NCBI GenBank assembly: GCA_021432605.1
Contig: MU271147.1
Coordinates: 1,736,001-1,800,000, forward strand
Length of the DNA: 64,000 bases
Source: Coniochaeta sp. PMI_546
Taxonomy: Eukaryota > Ascomycota > Sordariomycetes > Coniochaetales > Coniochaetaceae
Reading direction: 5' to 3'
This document shows positions 20,801 to 32,884 of this stretch, piece by piece. Positions within the stretch are counted from its first letter, which is position 1; each line of letters begins with the position of its first letter. A program made the translations under genes and the position numbers. Below the pieces are notes generated by a model. That model did no database searches. It saw only the letters and a program-made list of their open reading frames with translations, and was not told where the DNA came from.

Positions 20801-21792
20801 CCACTCGCACCCCCAGCACAAAGAATGGCAGCACGAATAGACCACGCACTAGTCTTCCTCGAAGATGTATTCGTGTGATAGACGATGACAACAAGCCCAC
20901 TGCCAAGCTTGTCGATACCGGCGGCTCCTGTGCCCCATATATTGCCCTAAGCTACACCTGGGGACGCAGATCGCCTTCCTTCTCCCTCAACTCATCGAAC
21001 CTCAGCAAGTACAAGAAGGAGATCTGCGTTTCTACTCTTCCCAGACAGATAAGTGACGCCGTTCGCTTCTCGCAAAACATGGGCGTCAAATACCTCTGGG
21101 TCGACGCTCTCTGTATCGTTCAAGACGACCCCATCGAGGTGTCAGAGGAGCTAGACCGCGTCGTTCAGTATTACTCCAACTCCTCCATGGTGATCTGCGC
21201 CCTACAGCCTTCTCCCTCCTTCTCGCGTCTCAAGTGGCAGCCAAACCAGAGACTAGACATCCCCCCATACAGCATCCTGCGGTCGGGGGCGTTAGGAGAC
21301 GTGTTGGCCGAGTCTTCGTGGAAGAGGGCCTGGCTGCTGCAGGAGGGGTGTTTTAGCTCAACGGCCGACCACAAGCATGATCTGAGTGGAACTCGTACGC
21401 GGGAAGCTGCCGGCGGCTCGGGCCCTGCGCTTGAGAGGAAAAAGGTGAATTCACCTGATAAGATCAAGTTGAAGCCTGCCAGTCGCGCCGTCAAGCCGGA
21501 GTGGGTGGCGGAGGTCAAGCAGAAAAAGCCCTTTGATGGCGTCAGAGCGGAAGCCAATGACCCTCCAGAGGTGAAAAGGCCATACGAAGAGGTGCTCATC
21601 GCCTACATCACTGTCGCAATCTTTGCTACTGCGGGTTTTGTGAGGCTGGTGTCGTCGGCGTTATCCGAGAGTTCGCAACGCCTGGCGAGATACGGAAAAG
21701 AGAACCCCTGGCTTATATGCTGTGCTTTATGCATTGGGTCTGCCACAATTTCTTTTTATCTAGGCACTTGTATGACCGGTGAGGCGGTTTAG
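17873..21792 (+). CDS. NLR-like protein: pseudo-hydrolase, NB-ARC, C-terminal HET, two membrane helices
   Basis: Five exons, 17873-18066, 18126-18351, 18404-18457, 18520-20675 and 20730-21792, with consensus donors and acceptors and correct phase throughout, give 1,230 aa. Residues about 65-250 resemble the alpha/beta-hydrolase (LipA-like) front of fungal NLRs (FVVVPGFAGTNLGD). The nucleophile elbow reads IGHKLGC, with Lys where Ser is expected. About 280-440 is disordered. NB-ARC spans about 470-800: FYGR at its start, P-loop APPGMGKTS at 505-513, and Walker B LLVIDDC at about 582. No TPR, ankyrin or WD repeats are seen. HET motifs are YIALSYTWG (about 947), then LPRQISDAV and YLWVDALCIVQDD, then AWLLQEGC (about 1077). 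Two hydrophobic helices lie at about 1162-1185 and 1202-1222. The role is probably in non-self recognition or programmed cell death. The domain order is unusual. Confidence 0.85.
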
Positions 21793-23143
21793 AATGCTCA
21801 TGAATTCCTAGTGTGAATTCCAAGAGGTGGGACGTTACTTGACAATCAGAAGATGAGCAGAATCACGGTGGATTTACATCCATACCATTTCTGGACTTCT
21901 TTCTGGGCCATGGAGCTTACAAGACATTTACGATTATCTTCCGGTATCTGGGGCTTTTCTCCGGTCTACTTGAACCGGCTTTACCGATGTGATCTATACT
22001 CGCCCCAAGCGGCGAAATTACGAGACATGACAGCTTCAATGTATATTTGCCAGGGAATTCAAACCTGCTATTATTCCACGTACTGTGTTTTATATCTCGG
22101 ACAGGCTTCTTCTCGTCTAGCCACGAGTCGATGAGCTTGTTACGGTTGGTGTCTAGCTTTCACTGGTGAACTACATCGCCACGCATACCAACCCCACAGG
22201 ACAAAGCGGCGGCAGCACTGGCAGGCTCTTATCAGAGGGAAATAAGTGAGAGAAATATCCAGGCAGCATTTGAGAATGCTCTACGATAGTTATATATTTT
22301 CGGCTGTAAGTAAAGAACAACCGTGCTCACCTATATATCAGTGGCAGACACTATAGACACAGTTAGCAGTTTCGATAGACTGGGGCTTCTAATTAGACAT
22401 ACACGCTTTTCATCTATTCTGGATTGAACGACGAGGGACAATGATACGCCTTTCCGCTTGCTAAATATCTGCCCTTTATTGAACGCAAAAGATGACACTT
22501 GTAGAGTCAATGTATCTACTCAGAGGAGAAATGCAGTTCATTTTCAATAGGTACAAACATCCATGCCCCGGTTTGGTATTCTCTTAGCGGAAGGTCATAA
22601 TAGGCAGGATTCCCTGAAAAGAGAAGATATCTTTTACCCAAGTCTACAGGTGATAATCACTTGGGCGTGCGAACTGTTTGAATGTTGACACGACGAGCTA
22701 TCATTCCCGGGGCCGACGTGAATATCTATGATATTTATAGCGCTAGACTTCTCACTTTGTCTGTGAATTTGCAAGACACATATTATGTGGAACCTGTCTA
22801 CCACTGAATGGAATCATGCTCTTATGTTTCTGCAGATAATCTTATAAGGGCGTGCTCCATTCACGGCTACCAGGCGGCATCACCTACTCACGATGATAAA
22901 CCCAATCCTCTACTATATAAGGTGCCGTCCTTCTCGCCTTTCGGCTCTCTAAACTCAAGTGTCGCCCAAACGACATTGATATCCCGTCAGTCGCCACTCG
23001 AAGGACTTCGGTTTTGAGACTATCACGCATAAAATTCCACAGACTAGAGTCTAAAGAGCTTATGCTAAAGCTGTTTCCATACAGACAGTTATCTCGTTCT
23101 AGAGTAGATCTCGAGCTTTCGTGCGATCATCCTGCTTGAAAAC
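21793..23143. other. Gene-free stretch
   Basis: About 1.35 kb downstream of the NLR-like gene. Short ORFs at 21853-22134 and 22808-23017 have no motif. A TATATAA-like element near 22915 lies about 230 bp before the C2H2 gene and may be its promoter. No repeats or RNA genes were seen. Confidence 0.5.
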
Positions 23144-24190
23144 ATGGCTACTAAGCGCTCTACCACTCATCCAGATCGCACTTCGGACTCCCCAGAACAC
23201 GAGCCTGATCCTCAGCGTCCGCAGCTAGACATACCCAGTCACCATCAAGGAATTTATGGTGTTGTGGCTATTACTGAGGGAATGACTTCCCTAGGTCTGC
23301 AGTCGACAGCCGGAGCGCTGTCTAGCGGGGGATTGTCTTACTGGTCAGATGAACAAGTTCTGGAAGCGGAACGGGAGCTGTTTTCGGATATTTCTGGTAG
23401 TCATGTTGCACATTTCCAGCACCTGTCTGGCGACCACCAGCAAGCTGGGGCTTCTGGGTATCAGCACCTATATGGCAACTACCAGCAAGGCCAGGGGTCT
23501 GGGTATCAGCAGCATTATGGCAACTACCAGCAAGGCCAGGGGTCTGGGTATCAGCAGCATTATGGCAACTACCAGCAAGGCCAGGGTTCTGGGTATCAGC
23601 ACCTATATGTAGGACCCGGGCAAGTCTATGGCTATCTGCCATCTCAACAGGGCAATGCCAACCCACTAGAAATAGCAGGACCATCCTCCACGCCGGGCAT
23701 TGCAGCTTCAACACAACTTTCTCTCGGAGCCGCTTCCGCAGGCGGTAGTCGTGCGAACCCAGGACAAAATGGGGAATCGTCTCTCATGGCACCGGTCCCT
23801 GACTTGCAGGATATGGATCCGGCTCACTCGGAAGGGGACACAGTCGAGTAAGTGCGATAATCTGATCACGATCAACAGAATTTGATAGCTAACACATCTC
23901 GTATCTGCAGGCATGTCAAGACGTCGGGTTTTCGGTGCCCTATAAAAGGTTGCGTGAAGAACAGGTATCCCTGTGAGTCTATTGGCGAGTATGATCGACA
24001 CATTGCTGAGAATAAGCATTTCATGGGTTGGATATACCGCTGTCCCGAAGAAGCATGTGCAAGGTTGGGAGTAGCACAGGTTATCCAAACGATCACTGGG
24101 ATTCGGCTGCACATGCTGAAAAATCACGGGATCAGAATGACAGCGGCTCAGTGCCGGGACTACGTGCGGGAAGAAGAGGTAGAGGAATAA
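23144..24190 (+). CDS. C2H2 zinc-finger-like protein with Gln/Gly/Tyr repeat
   Basis: Two exons, 23144-23847 and 23911-24190, with donor GTAAGT and acceptor CTGCAG, give 327 aa. The N-terminal part is disordered and contains about four copies of a 15-residue unit of the form GYQQHYGNYQQGQGS. Exon 2 encodes two zinc-finger-like units. The first is FRCPIKGC with a later H-x5-H pair. The second is YRCPEEAC with H-x4-H (HMLKNH). The tail is acidic. This is probably a nuclear or RNA-associated protein. Tyr/Gly/Gln repeats resemble prion-like low-complexity segments, which is an inference. The protein family is not recognised. Confidence 0.65.
23455..23606 (+). repeat. 45-bp in-frame tandem repeat
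   Basis: Near-identical 45-bp units (core TATGGCAACTACCAGCAAGG) occur three times fully, with a diverged fourth at the 5' side and a partial unit at the 3' side. The copies are nearly identical in DNA, so the array is young or homogenised and probably varies in number between strains. Confidence 0.8.
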
Positions 24191-24847
24191 AGGCTGGACA
24201 TATTGTGTGCTTTAACAGTAAACACGCGATGTGGATTTCATTAAACAGTAGATAACCAAAGACTTGGGCTCTCAGCTACAGATTCGACCTCTTGACGCTG
24301 CGAAAATGCCTGTGGGATGGTTGAACATGGTGAATTATTTGACAACAAGGTCGCACAGCTCGCGCCTGGGGACAGTGCCGTCGACGTCGATGAGAAGGGG
24401 CTTTGCTGACTTGTCGTTTTCTTCCTATCAATCCATTCTCTTTCACTTTGGAAATAATTTTCTTCGTTTGGGGTGGTGAGATTGTGGGAGATAGGAGCAC
24501 GGAGAAGCTTTTTGATCATGGTACCGCTCAAGATACAGGGTCTTTGGGAGAAGGGTATCACAGTGTCTGATGAATGGAAACGGGCCACGACAGCACTCTT
24601 TAAAGGTGATTTCAAAAGTCAGCAGCATGGTTTTATTTCAACCTTTTTCAAGCCTTAAGGCTTACCGAGCTAGCAGTCTGGCAGTTTGATAATAGCAAGG
24701 TCATGGAAAAAAAAAGCGTAGCAACATTGATGACCGTGACATGCAAAATATTAATTCGGTGTATATAACACCGGTATATCTTTAGTATTATAATGCAAAA
24801 CACCCGCTACATGCTGAGAGATAGGGTTAAAACAAAGGCGCGAACCA
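24191..24847. other. Intergenic between convergent genes
   Basis: About 650 bp between the convergent C2H2 and LRR genes. A 124-codon minus-strand ORF at 24241-24615 overlaps ORFs on the plus strand and has no motif. No feature is supported. Confidence 0.5.
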
Positions 24848-26653
24848 TCAGAAGTTCAGCCGGACCCTGTGCCCTGACCGCAATCCCGTTTGATACGGAA
24901 GACATTTCCACGAGCATCCACTCCTCAGGCACGGGATGAGATTCTCCAAGATCTTGTCTCTGCTAGGAATGGCAGTGAGATCTGCACTTATATGAGACGG
25001 TGTCTGCTCCCTTCCAAGTCCGCCAAATATGCCTCTGTCGTGGTAGAAGAATTCAATCCACTGTGTCCGGGGGATCACGAAGAACTTCTTGCAGACCGCA
25101 CAGTGCTGACCATCGTCGTATCTTGACTTGGCAGCCGCTGTGATTGCCGTGGAGAGAATATCCGCTTCCGTCGCCAGGTCTGCAAAGTCCTCCGGCCGTC
25201 CGGACCTCGCAAGGCTTCTGGCACAGAGCTCGACCAGAGAGGGGACACGGCTAATACCCTGATTTGAACCTATACGGGACTGCGATTCGCCCTGACAGCG
25301 CGCCAGGGGTCCTCTCTGCTCATCGGGCTCCTGGATCAGGATCTGATTTCGTTCGCCTCCTGCCAAGGGCACCCGAAAGGAGGAGTAGATACGCCCGACT
25401 GTGTCGGTGTATTGCACGGCTCCGCGACCCAGATACCATGCTACAAGACATTTAATGGACGGCTCGTCGTGCTCGCCGACTTGCTGGACGTTTCTGAGGA
25501 ATCGAACTTTAAGATAATCCGGGAGCTCGGAAATCGGTAAAGGTTTTAGGTCAAGAAGCCACCCCTTTGTAGAGGAAGGCTCAGGCTCGTAGAAGTCATT
25601 GCCGACAAGATTGAGAGTGTCGAGCATAGGAAGCCGCTCAACCAGTTCGAAAGGAAGATAACGGAGCCTGTTGAAGGATAAATTTAGAGACCGCAGGTTT
25701 CGGCACTTCGCAACTGCTGGTGGCAGCTCGGTCAGCTTGTTATGTCGAAGGCTGAGATCGACGAGATTTTCAATGTCGAAGAGCGTTCCTGGCAGGCGGG
25801 TAAGCCGGTTGTTGGCCATTATCAGCACTATTTTTGACTCTCTGTGAAGATATCCGTCTTTAGATGTCGTCAGTGGATCCCGAGAGTGTCGGGCAGGCGT
25901 GTGTAACTGTACTCTTGGCACAAGCCTCAGTTCTACCAGTGGTCGAAATGTATCAATGGATATTGAGTCATTATCAAGACCGAGATTCCTGCGCGTGATG
26001 TTAGTTTCTGCTTATCTTGTGGAAACTTATGTGGCCTACGTTAGATCAATCACGCTTTCGCCCCGGTCAATACGACTCTCGATTGCTTGCCTGACCGCCA
26101 ACTGTTTCCTGGCAGGTTCTGTAGAATAACCTTGGCTGGAAGGGATCCCTTGGCTTGACGAGAGCGTCTTCCCAGGAGACAATACCTGACTCGACGGAAA
26201 TCCTCGGTTTGGTGTAAAGACTTGGCTCTGGAGAGGATTAGATGATGGGGGCGTTGGAGGTGGATGTCCACCACCGCTATGGGCTCTGGCAATCCCTTTA
26301 GCCCCATTTTCCTGGCTTCCGCTGTTTCGGACCTTGGCTCTGGGTGTCTCCGGGACAATGTCCTCATTAGAGTCATCATCGTTCTGACTTGGATCCGACA
26401 TCATGCGGTTGTGGTCGTACCACGTGCCTCTGTAGCGGCGCTTCTGCCTCGCCCGAACATAGTTATCCAAAGCCGGATCATCATCGCTCGAAAAGACACC
26501 TATATCACTAGAGGGTGCAGTGTCTGTTCCGGAAGCCTTGAATGGATATGCCCGCTTGCGGCTGTAGGCATCAGGTTCAGCAGTATCATGTGACCAAGCT
26601 GGCAGCTGAGGCAGCGTCGGCTCTTCCGCGAAGGGGTCCTGATCATTTGCCAT
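24848..26653 (-). CDS. Leucine-rich repeat protein with disordered N-terminus
   Basis: Two exons, 26653-26040 and 25988-24848, with donor GTAGGC and acceptor CGCAG, give 584 aa. Residues 1-205 are disordered and Ser/Pro-rich with acidic DDDSNED segments. Residues about 245-340 contain four to five LRRs of the LxxLPxxLxxLxNLxxLxLxxN type (for example NLVDLSLRHNKLTELP and NLRSLNLSFNRLRYLP). A conserved-looking C-terminal region of about 200 residues follows. It contains CAVCKKFF and a CLRSGCSWKC cluster that could bind zinc. This fungal LRR protein type is conserved but uncharacterised to my knowledge. It is probably cytosolic or nuclear. Confidence 0.8.
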
Positions 26654-27323
26654 TTTGATATGGTGTTCCTAGAGTTATGCCCCAAGGCCTGGGCAAGAGA
26701 ATGAATGAAGCCGGTGCGGCGCGTTGGAGAAGAGATGAGATTAGGCTTGTGGAAACGAATCAGGCACTTAAGAACTGGGACTTGCGACGACTCCAAACAG
26801 GGGGCTTGGGACGTTGAAGTCTAGCAATAGCAGGTTACAGCTAGAGTAAAAAACCGAAGAAGGACGTCAGACGGTGAGCATGGGAGACTGTGGAGGTTTG
26901 TGGAGGTTTGTGAGACACGCGCCGGTGGAACGCGTCCCGGGAAGCTGGGTCCTTTAGCGCGACTTGACCCCCACACTACCACCCCACAGTTTGGCAGCCA
27001 TCCCCTGCTGCCACCACGGAAGCCAGCGAACATTCTCCTGAACTAGTAATAGTGCACGTGTGAGGAGGACTGAAATCAGTTGACTGATGCTCTTTCCCAA
27101 ACCAAGGGTATTGCGACAGCCATAGAGGATATACTCCTAGAACTCGACTCTATTTGTCTAGTCCCACTGAGTCCACGTTCCTACGATCTTAGACAAGAAC
27201 GACCATCCTCTTGCCGGTGTTATACAGATCTAAGCAATCGAGCTTCCTTCCCACAGCGCAAGGGAGACCACTAATACATCATCCTCACTTGATTATCAAT
27301 ACCGCGCATTGCACCTGTTTCCA
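26654..27323. other. Intergenic, nothing recognised
   Basis: About 670 bp between the start of the LRR gene and the stop of EMC1, both on the minus strand. No motif-bearing ORF is seen. Confidence 0.5.
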
Positions 27324-30300
27324 TCAAGACTGCCACAGCGTGTTGATCTGCTTTCTCCTCACCTACACACGGTTAGCAACCACAGCTCGCTCGACTGACG
27401 CACAGGAAGACGACAACTTACCATAGGTCCCAAAGCCAGCACTCCCACCCCAAGTCCCACAACAGTCGCAATGAGACTCAACTTGTTGAACCCCTTTCCT
27501 AATATGTCAAACAAGAAACTCGGCGCCACCCGCGTGCCAAAGACATCCACGCCAAACGCAAACACCAAACTCGTGCTCTCTACGACTACGGGCGAAGTGA
27601 TAATCTTCTTCACGCCAATGACGTCCCGCTCATGCGTGATCACCATCTTGGGGTCGATCTCGATGGCGGGGTGATACCGCATCAGCCCCTCTTCCATCTC
27701 CGTCTGCGTTGGGTCGCGGCCGACAGGCCGACGCGGCTCCAAGAGCTGTCTTGGTAGGCCCACAATTCCGTGCGATCCGGGGAGGTAGCCCAAGACTTGG
27801 CGGGTGCTGATGCCCTGGCGCGTCTGCGTGACTGCCAGCGCAGAGATCGGGGCGCCGAGGACGAAGGACTGGGTGATGACGGAAGGTAGGACGGGGCCAG
27901 CGGTGGGGACATCGATGGGCTCGACAGAAGAAAAGTTCGCTGCGTTGCCGAGCGGGCCCCGGTCGTTGGGCACTTCGCTTTCGTAGAGGTCTGAGACGAC
28001 GAGTTGGTAGCCCTTGATGGACTGTCCTGGGTCGGTTTGGAGCGTGTACTGGCCGAAGAAGGTGCACAGGAACCAGTTCTCGGCCATGACGCACTCGATG
28101 TTCTTGGCGGTGTCGATGCCTTCGTACGTGGCTGAGGATAGGATTTCGCCGGAGGCTGTGTCTAGGAGGTAGACGGTAAGGGTGGAGTCGACATCATTGA
28201 CAGCGGCGGCAACGAGTGTGTTGGGATTGAGGTACTTGTACTTGACAGTACGGTCACCCAGTACGCGTCCGATGGACGCAATAGCGTCATGAGACGGGCG
28301 GACAGCGACATGAACAATCCTCTGATCCTTGGGAGGGGAAAACACCCAAGAGACATATGCATCTGCCTGGCCAGACTCCGTCACAAACTTCAGTCCCTTG
28401 ATCTCTCCTTCAGCACCGCGGACGACGACAGTGCCTTGTGGTGCCAACTCAGCCGGAAGGCGATCGACTTTTCCGCCCTCGTAAACTGCGAGTTGCCACC
28501 GCCGAGGCAAGGTATCTACCAAAACGCGCTCAATCTGCCCGTCGGCCGAGATCTTAGGCTCGGTCTTCTGAGACGGACCCTCGACTATGGCCACACCTTG
28601 GACGGGACTGAGCGAAAGCCTAGCTTCAGTAGTCTTCCCGGTATCGATGTTGATCATCGCGTACCCATGCCTTGCCTGGATGACCAGCTGGTTTTGGGGC
28701 TCGTCAACGAAGATGCCCTTGACGTCCCAGGTTTCACCCTCGGCGAGATCCACAGACTTGGCGTTCCACAACATCTTGCCCTGATTACCAGCGTCGAGGG
28801 CATAGACACGCCCGCGACGAGTAGCCAGGATCACAAGCTTATGGAACCCGAAGCTGTCGCGGAGTAGCTTGTCGCCTTTGCTGGTGATGTCTGTACCGAG
28901 AATGCTGCTGATGAATCTCTGCGGAATAGCTGCTAGGTAGCCCGGAAGATATTGCAGGTCATCGATATGGCGGTTGACCCTGTGGATGTAGGCTGTCAGG
29001 GGGTTGCTATGCGCCTCTTCCTCCAAGCTCTTAGCAAGGTCCTCACTCTTGGGGATTTCGGCGAAGGTGGCGGCAACAGCTCCAGTCATGCCTTCTGGGC
29101 GGGTCCAACCAAGCTCGCCGTTCCGGACAAGCAGCCAGTCGTCTGCATCAGTCACCATAGCCGCTCGCACAGCGTATTCAGTGGCGGACTTTTTGATCAC
29201 CTCCGAGACAGCGTGGATAGAATGGGCAGGGTAATTGCCCGTCTTCAGTGGCCAACGGCCGAGAATGCCATGAGATATCGAATCCGTAAGGATGAGCTCA
29301 TCAGCCGTAATACGAGTGAAGAACACGTTCGCACCGACTGAGGCGGTGGAGAAGGCGCCTTGTCCTGGTAGGAGCGGAAGCTCGTAGGCCTTGGTGATGG
29401 CGTCGCTCTTGAGCTGGACGTGATAGACGTCGCCGCGATGGCCGGACCTGGTCTTGCTGTGGACCAAGAAGTGCGGCTGCGACTGGATAAGATGCGGCGC
29501 ATGGACCTCAACACTGACGGTATCGGACTCGAGAGGGAATGTCTGCAGATTTTTGGTTCCGAGAACATTGATCCGCAGCCTGGAGTGAGAGTCGTCGGTC
29601 CAAGCGACGACAGGCGCAGCCGAGTTGGCGCCGACAAACGTGACGTCCTTCTCGCTGTTGACCTCGCCCTTCGTTCCCAGAATGATCTCGTCAACCCGCT
29701 TGCCAGTCAGAGTATCCAGCACAGAGACCTTAAGGTTATACAAGCCCGAGGGCCCATGCAAACTGACAGCAAAGACCTTTTCGACATTGGTGCTGACCTG
29801 GAGGGGTATATCCTTGCTCGCGTCCCGGAACTCCCACACCACGCTGCCGTCATTTCCATTCAGCCGCCTTAGAACGGTCACACCGTTGTCGTTAAATAGC
29901 GCCAGCACGTCTTTCCTCTCTTTCTCAGTCATCTCCATGACCTCCAAATCCTTAACTTCGCCCTCGAAATCCACCCAGAATCTATTTCGTCCCGTGACCG
30001 CATCCCAAGCGTGGACCGAGTGGCCGAACGCGCTGCATATCCAATTCTCGCCCTCACTAGCTCGTAGAAATCCGCCTCCGTTCGTTATGTTGCCGGTCAG
30101 GAACTGCCGCCATACGACGGCACCGCTGCTGGGATGGACGGCGCCGAGGACGCCGACGTCGCTGAGCGTATAGAGGAGCGACGCCTTGTCTTCGCGCCTC
30201 GGTCGGTGGAAGAATGTGGTTTCGCGTTGTGGGACCCCGAGGAGCTCGTAGTGGTAGTCGAGGTGGCCGACTTCGTCCTGGAAGACGGCTTGGACGCCTA

Positions 30301-30346
30301 CGGAGAGAGCTCCGAGGAGGAGGGAGGATAGCTGGAGGGGTCGCAT
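27324..30346 (-). CDS. EMC1: ER membrane protein complex subunit 1
   Basis: Two exons, 30346-27422 and 27362-27324, with donor GTAAGT and acceptor GTGTAG, give 987 aa. The last exon adds only a short basic tail (VRRKQINTLWQS). The protein has a signal peptide (MRPLQLSSLLLGALSVGVQA), a luminal PQQ-like beta-propeller (GAVVWRQFLTGNITNGGG, DGSVVWEFRDASKD) and a C-terminal DUF1620 region. A single membrane helix (LSLIATVVGLGVGVLALG) lies near the end. EMC1 is the largest subunit of the ER membrane insertase, which inserts tail-anchored and multipass proteins. The length matches the family. The gene is complete with no breaks. Confidence 0.93.
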
Positions 30347-31130
30347 CGTTCTAGTCGCAGAGCCGGGCCCGGGGGGTCGGCGTGCTTAAATAGAGGGTCT
30401 AAGCAATGTCGATGGTGGTGGCTGAAGCTCAAGTTGCCATTATTTGCTGGGAGTCGGATTTGGCTCGATTCGGACGTCGCGAACCGGCTGGGTTGTTGTG
30501 GTGCCGATGTAGCTCAAGGAAGCTTGAGACGAGATGACGTTCAAACTGGTCCCTAAAGACAGCTGTCATGAAGCTTCTACCAGCTGGCCGACAAACCTCC
30601 TTTTCTAACAAACCACGCCTACCCACCCGACACAAATTAATCTCCGCTTTGCATTGCACAGAAACACTAATATTCTACCCTATCAGTCCATCCACTGAAA
30701 TTGAACACGAGCTGCCTAAGGCTATGTTTCCTTGTGGTTGGCATCAGCTATTTTGCAGGCGGTAGTTTTTAATCGTGCAGGATAATAGTAAGAACGGCAG
30801 TGACGACCAAAGAAAAGGCAGTGAACTCTAAAGAAGCTTATAGATATCTATTAGTCGTCTCCCAGCTAAGGCAGCGAGTATGAGACTGAGATTGGGGTAC
30901 GAAATTGCTCAGGGTGTAAGTGCGAGTCAGCAACGAGTTTGCGGAGAATGTCCTAGGATACGGCGTGGGCATTGCGGATCAAACAAAGGTAAAGTCGTAA
31001 GATTATGATGGCTGTACCGGGTAACAGACTTCAACCTTAGTGGTGCGACAGCTATCTCGCAAGGTGTTGACATCCGGTATTCGAACTTACTCAAAACGTT
31101 CGCGTATGACATATAAGGTATGGCAAAAGA
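30347..31130. other. Intergenic, nothing recognised
   Basis: About 780 bp between the EMC1 start and the 3' end of the ankyrin gene. A GTTCGAATACC-like string at about 31078 (minus) resembles a pol III B box, but no tRNA fold could be built around it. Confidence 0.5.
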
Positions 31131-32632
31131 CTAAGACGCGTTTCCCAGCTGCCGCTTGCTCTCGACCTTCTCCACGACTTCCTCGAAGCGATTCCTCGCC
31201 TCCTCCGCCGCGTCCGGCGCATGTCCGTAGACATAACAGTCATCCCTGGGAGTAAAAGCCTGGCGGTGAGCCTCGGCATCGGCCCCGTTCTCCAGCAACC
31301 ACTCAACAAAGTCCCAGTCGCGGACGCCTACCGCGAGGGACAGAGGCGTCACCATGATAAATCCGGGGTTGGCTATTACGCAGGTTTCACTTACGAGAGG
31401 GTATCTGTTGAAGAGGTGAGGCAGACAGGGTCAGCAGACGAGACTTAAGAACTCATGTCATGAGCTTGCAGGCGGAAGAAGACGTACGCATTCCCGAGGG
31501 CGTTGACATCAGCGCCACGGCGGACCAGGTGATCTGCCATTTGGAAGCGTGCCGGATCAGGTGCAGCCGCGGCGGCGATGGACGGCGGCGGTGACAATTG
31601 TCGCGCTTGTCGATCTTTGAGAGATGACGCAGAAGGCCGCCGGATGAGCAGGTGCAGAGGTCGGGCGTACTCGATCCTTGCGCCGTGGGCGAGCAGGAGG
31701 TCGACCGTCTCCGGTGTTCCTACCCTGACGGCCACCTCCGGCGTGTAGCCCGATCCGCGTCCTAGACTCTGATGCTCTGGTCGGATAAAGGCGAAAGGGG
31801 GCAATTCTGTGGGGCAGATGTCTGGATACGCACCGTGCTCCAGCAGCAGCCTGAGGATGCTCATATCCCGCACGCATTGTGGGAAGTGCAGCGCGACGTT
31901 CTGCCAGCGCAGCTTCTGGTTCGACCCCCAGCCTTGCGACAGATACTCCGGCGACGTCCAGGTTTGGTTGGGCGACCAGCCATTGTCGAGAAATATCCGG
32001 AGGAGGTCGAGCATGCGCGGGTTGTTGCGGTCGAAGATGAGGTTCGTCGGCGAAGAGGCTCGACGTTCCAAGCGCTCGAAGACGCCGGTGTGGAGGCCGA
32101 CGTCGTGCTCCTGTATGAGGTACCGCACGACGTCGAGCTGGAAGGCGTGGGCTGCCTCTTCGAGACCAAACTGGAGATCGCCGCGAGGCCTATCCGAGTC
32201 TTCAACGAAATCTCGTACACTCTGCAGCTTTCCTTCTGCGCAGGCTAGGTAGAAAGCTTGACTTTCGTCGTCGAAACTGTACGCTAGAGCATCATTGACC
32301 AGATATTGGGGCTCAGGGATGCGAGGCGGCAACGGTGCAAGCAACTCCTCCTTTTGCTTCATGTCTTTGATCTCGTCCTCCTTGTTGGGCATCCGTTCAC
32401 TACCTACGGGAACCGGGGGAGGTGATTTTGGGCGATGCGAAAGCGCGCTGCCTGTCGGGCTATCTGTTTTGGAATGATAACTCGCCATCAGTTTCTTTTT
32501 CCTTTGTTGTTCGAGGAGCATCAAGCGCATCTGATAGTGCTGCAAAGCAATGTCTTCCATCTTTGAGCATTTTATTGGTTCCTGCTTGACGAGCTCGTCC
32601 TCGAGCGAACGCTTTTGAAGATTGAGCTCCAT
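31131..32632 (-). CDS. Ankyrin-repeat protein
   Basis: Two exons, 32632-31488 and 31404-31131, give 472 aa. The donor is GTACGT. I chose the acceptor CAACAG at 31405 over a second in-frame AAG because a pyrimidine tract precedes it. The N-terminus is a charged helix (ALQHYQMRLMLLEQQRKKKLM), then a Pro-rich linker. Ankyrin-like repeats follow from about residue 125 (AFYLACAEGKLQSVRDFV, ILRLLLEHGAYPD, TVDLLLAHGARIEYARPLHLL, HLVRRGADVNALGNA, FVEWLLENGADAEA). The C-terminal helix is charged. Repeats of this kind mediate protein binding. No enzymatic domain is seen and the partner is unknown. Confidence 0.8.
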
Positions 32633-32884
32633 TATAGTGAAAGGCGATCGCCCTGTCGTGGTATTGAAGGAGAGAGGGAAGCAAGATTGGAAGCAGGAAT
32701 AAGAAAAGTGAATGAAGCTGAATGAAAGTGGGGGATGTTGTACAGTGGTTGTTGGTTGTTGGACGTCAGACGTTGTTCGGACGGCGCTTAATATCGAACC
32801 AGGCGTTTAGAAATCAATGGAATATATGCTGTACCATGGTAATAGTTGCCTAAAAATATCCAGGTGTCGTTGACAGCATCCCTT

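Noticed and set aside
31040-31120. GTTCGAATACC string as a tRNA B box
   Set aside because: No A box at the right distance and no cloverleaf could be built.
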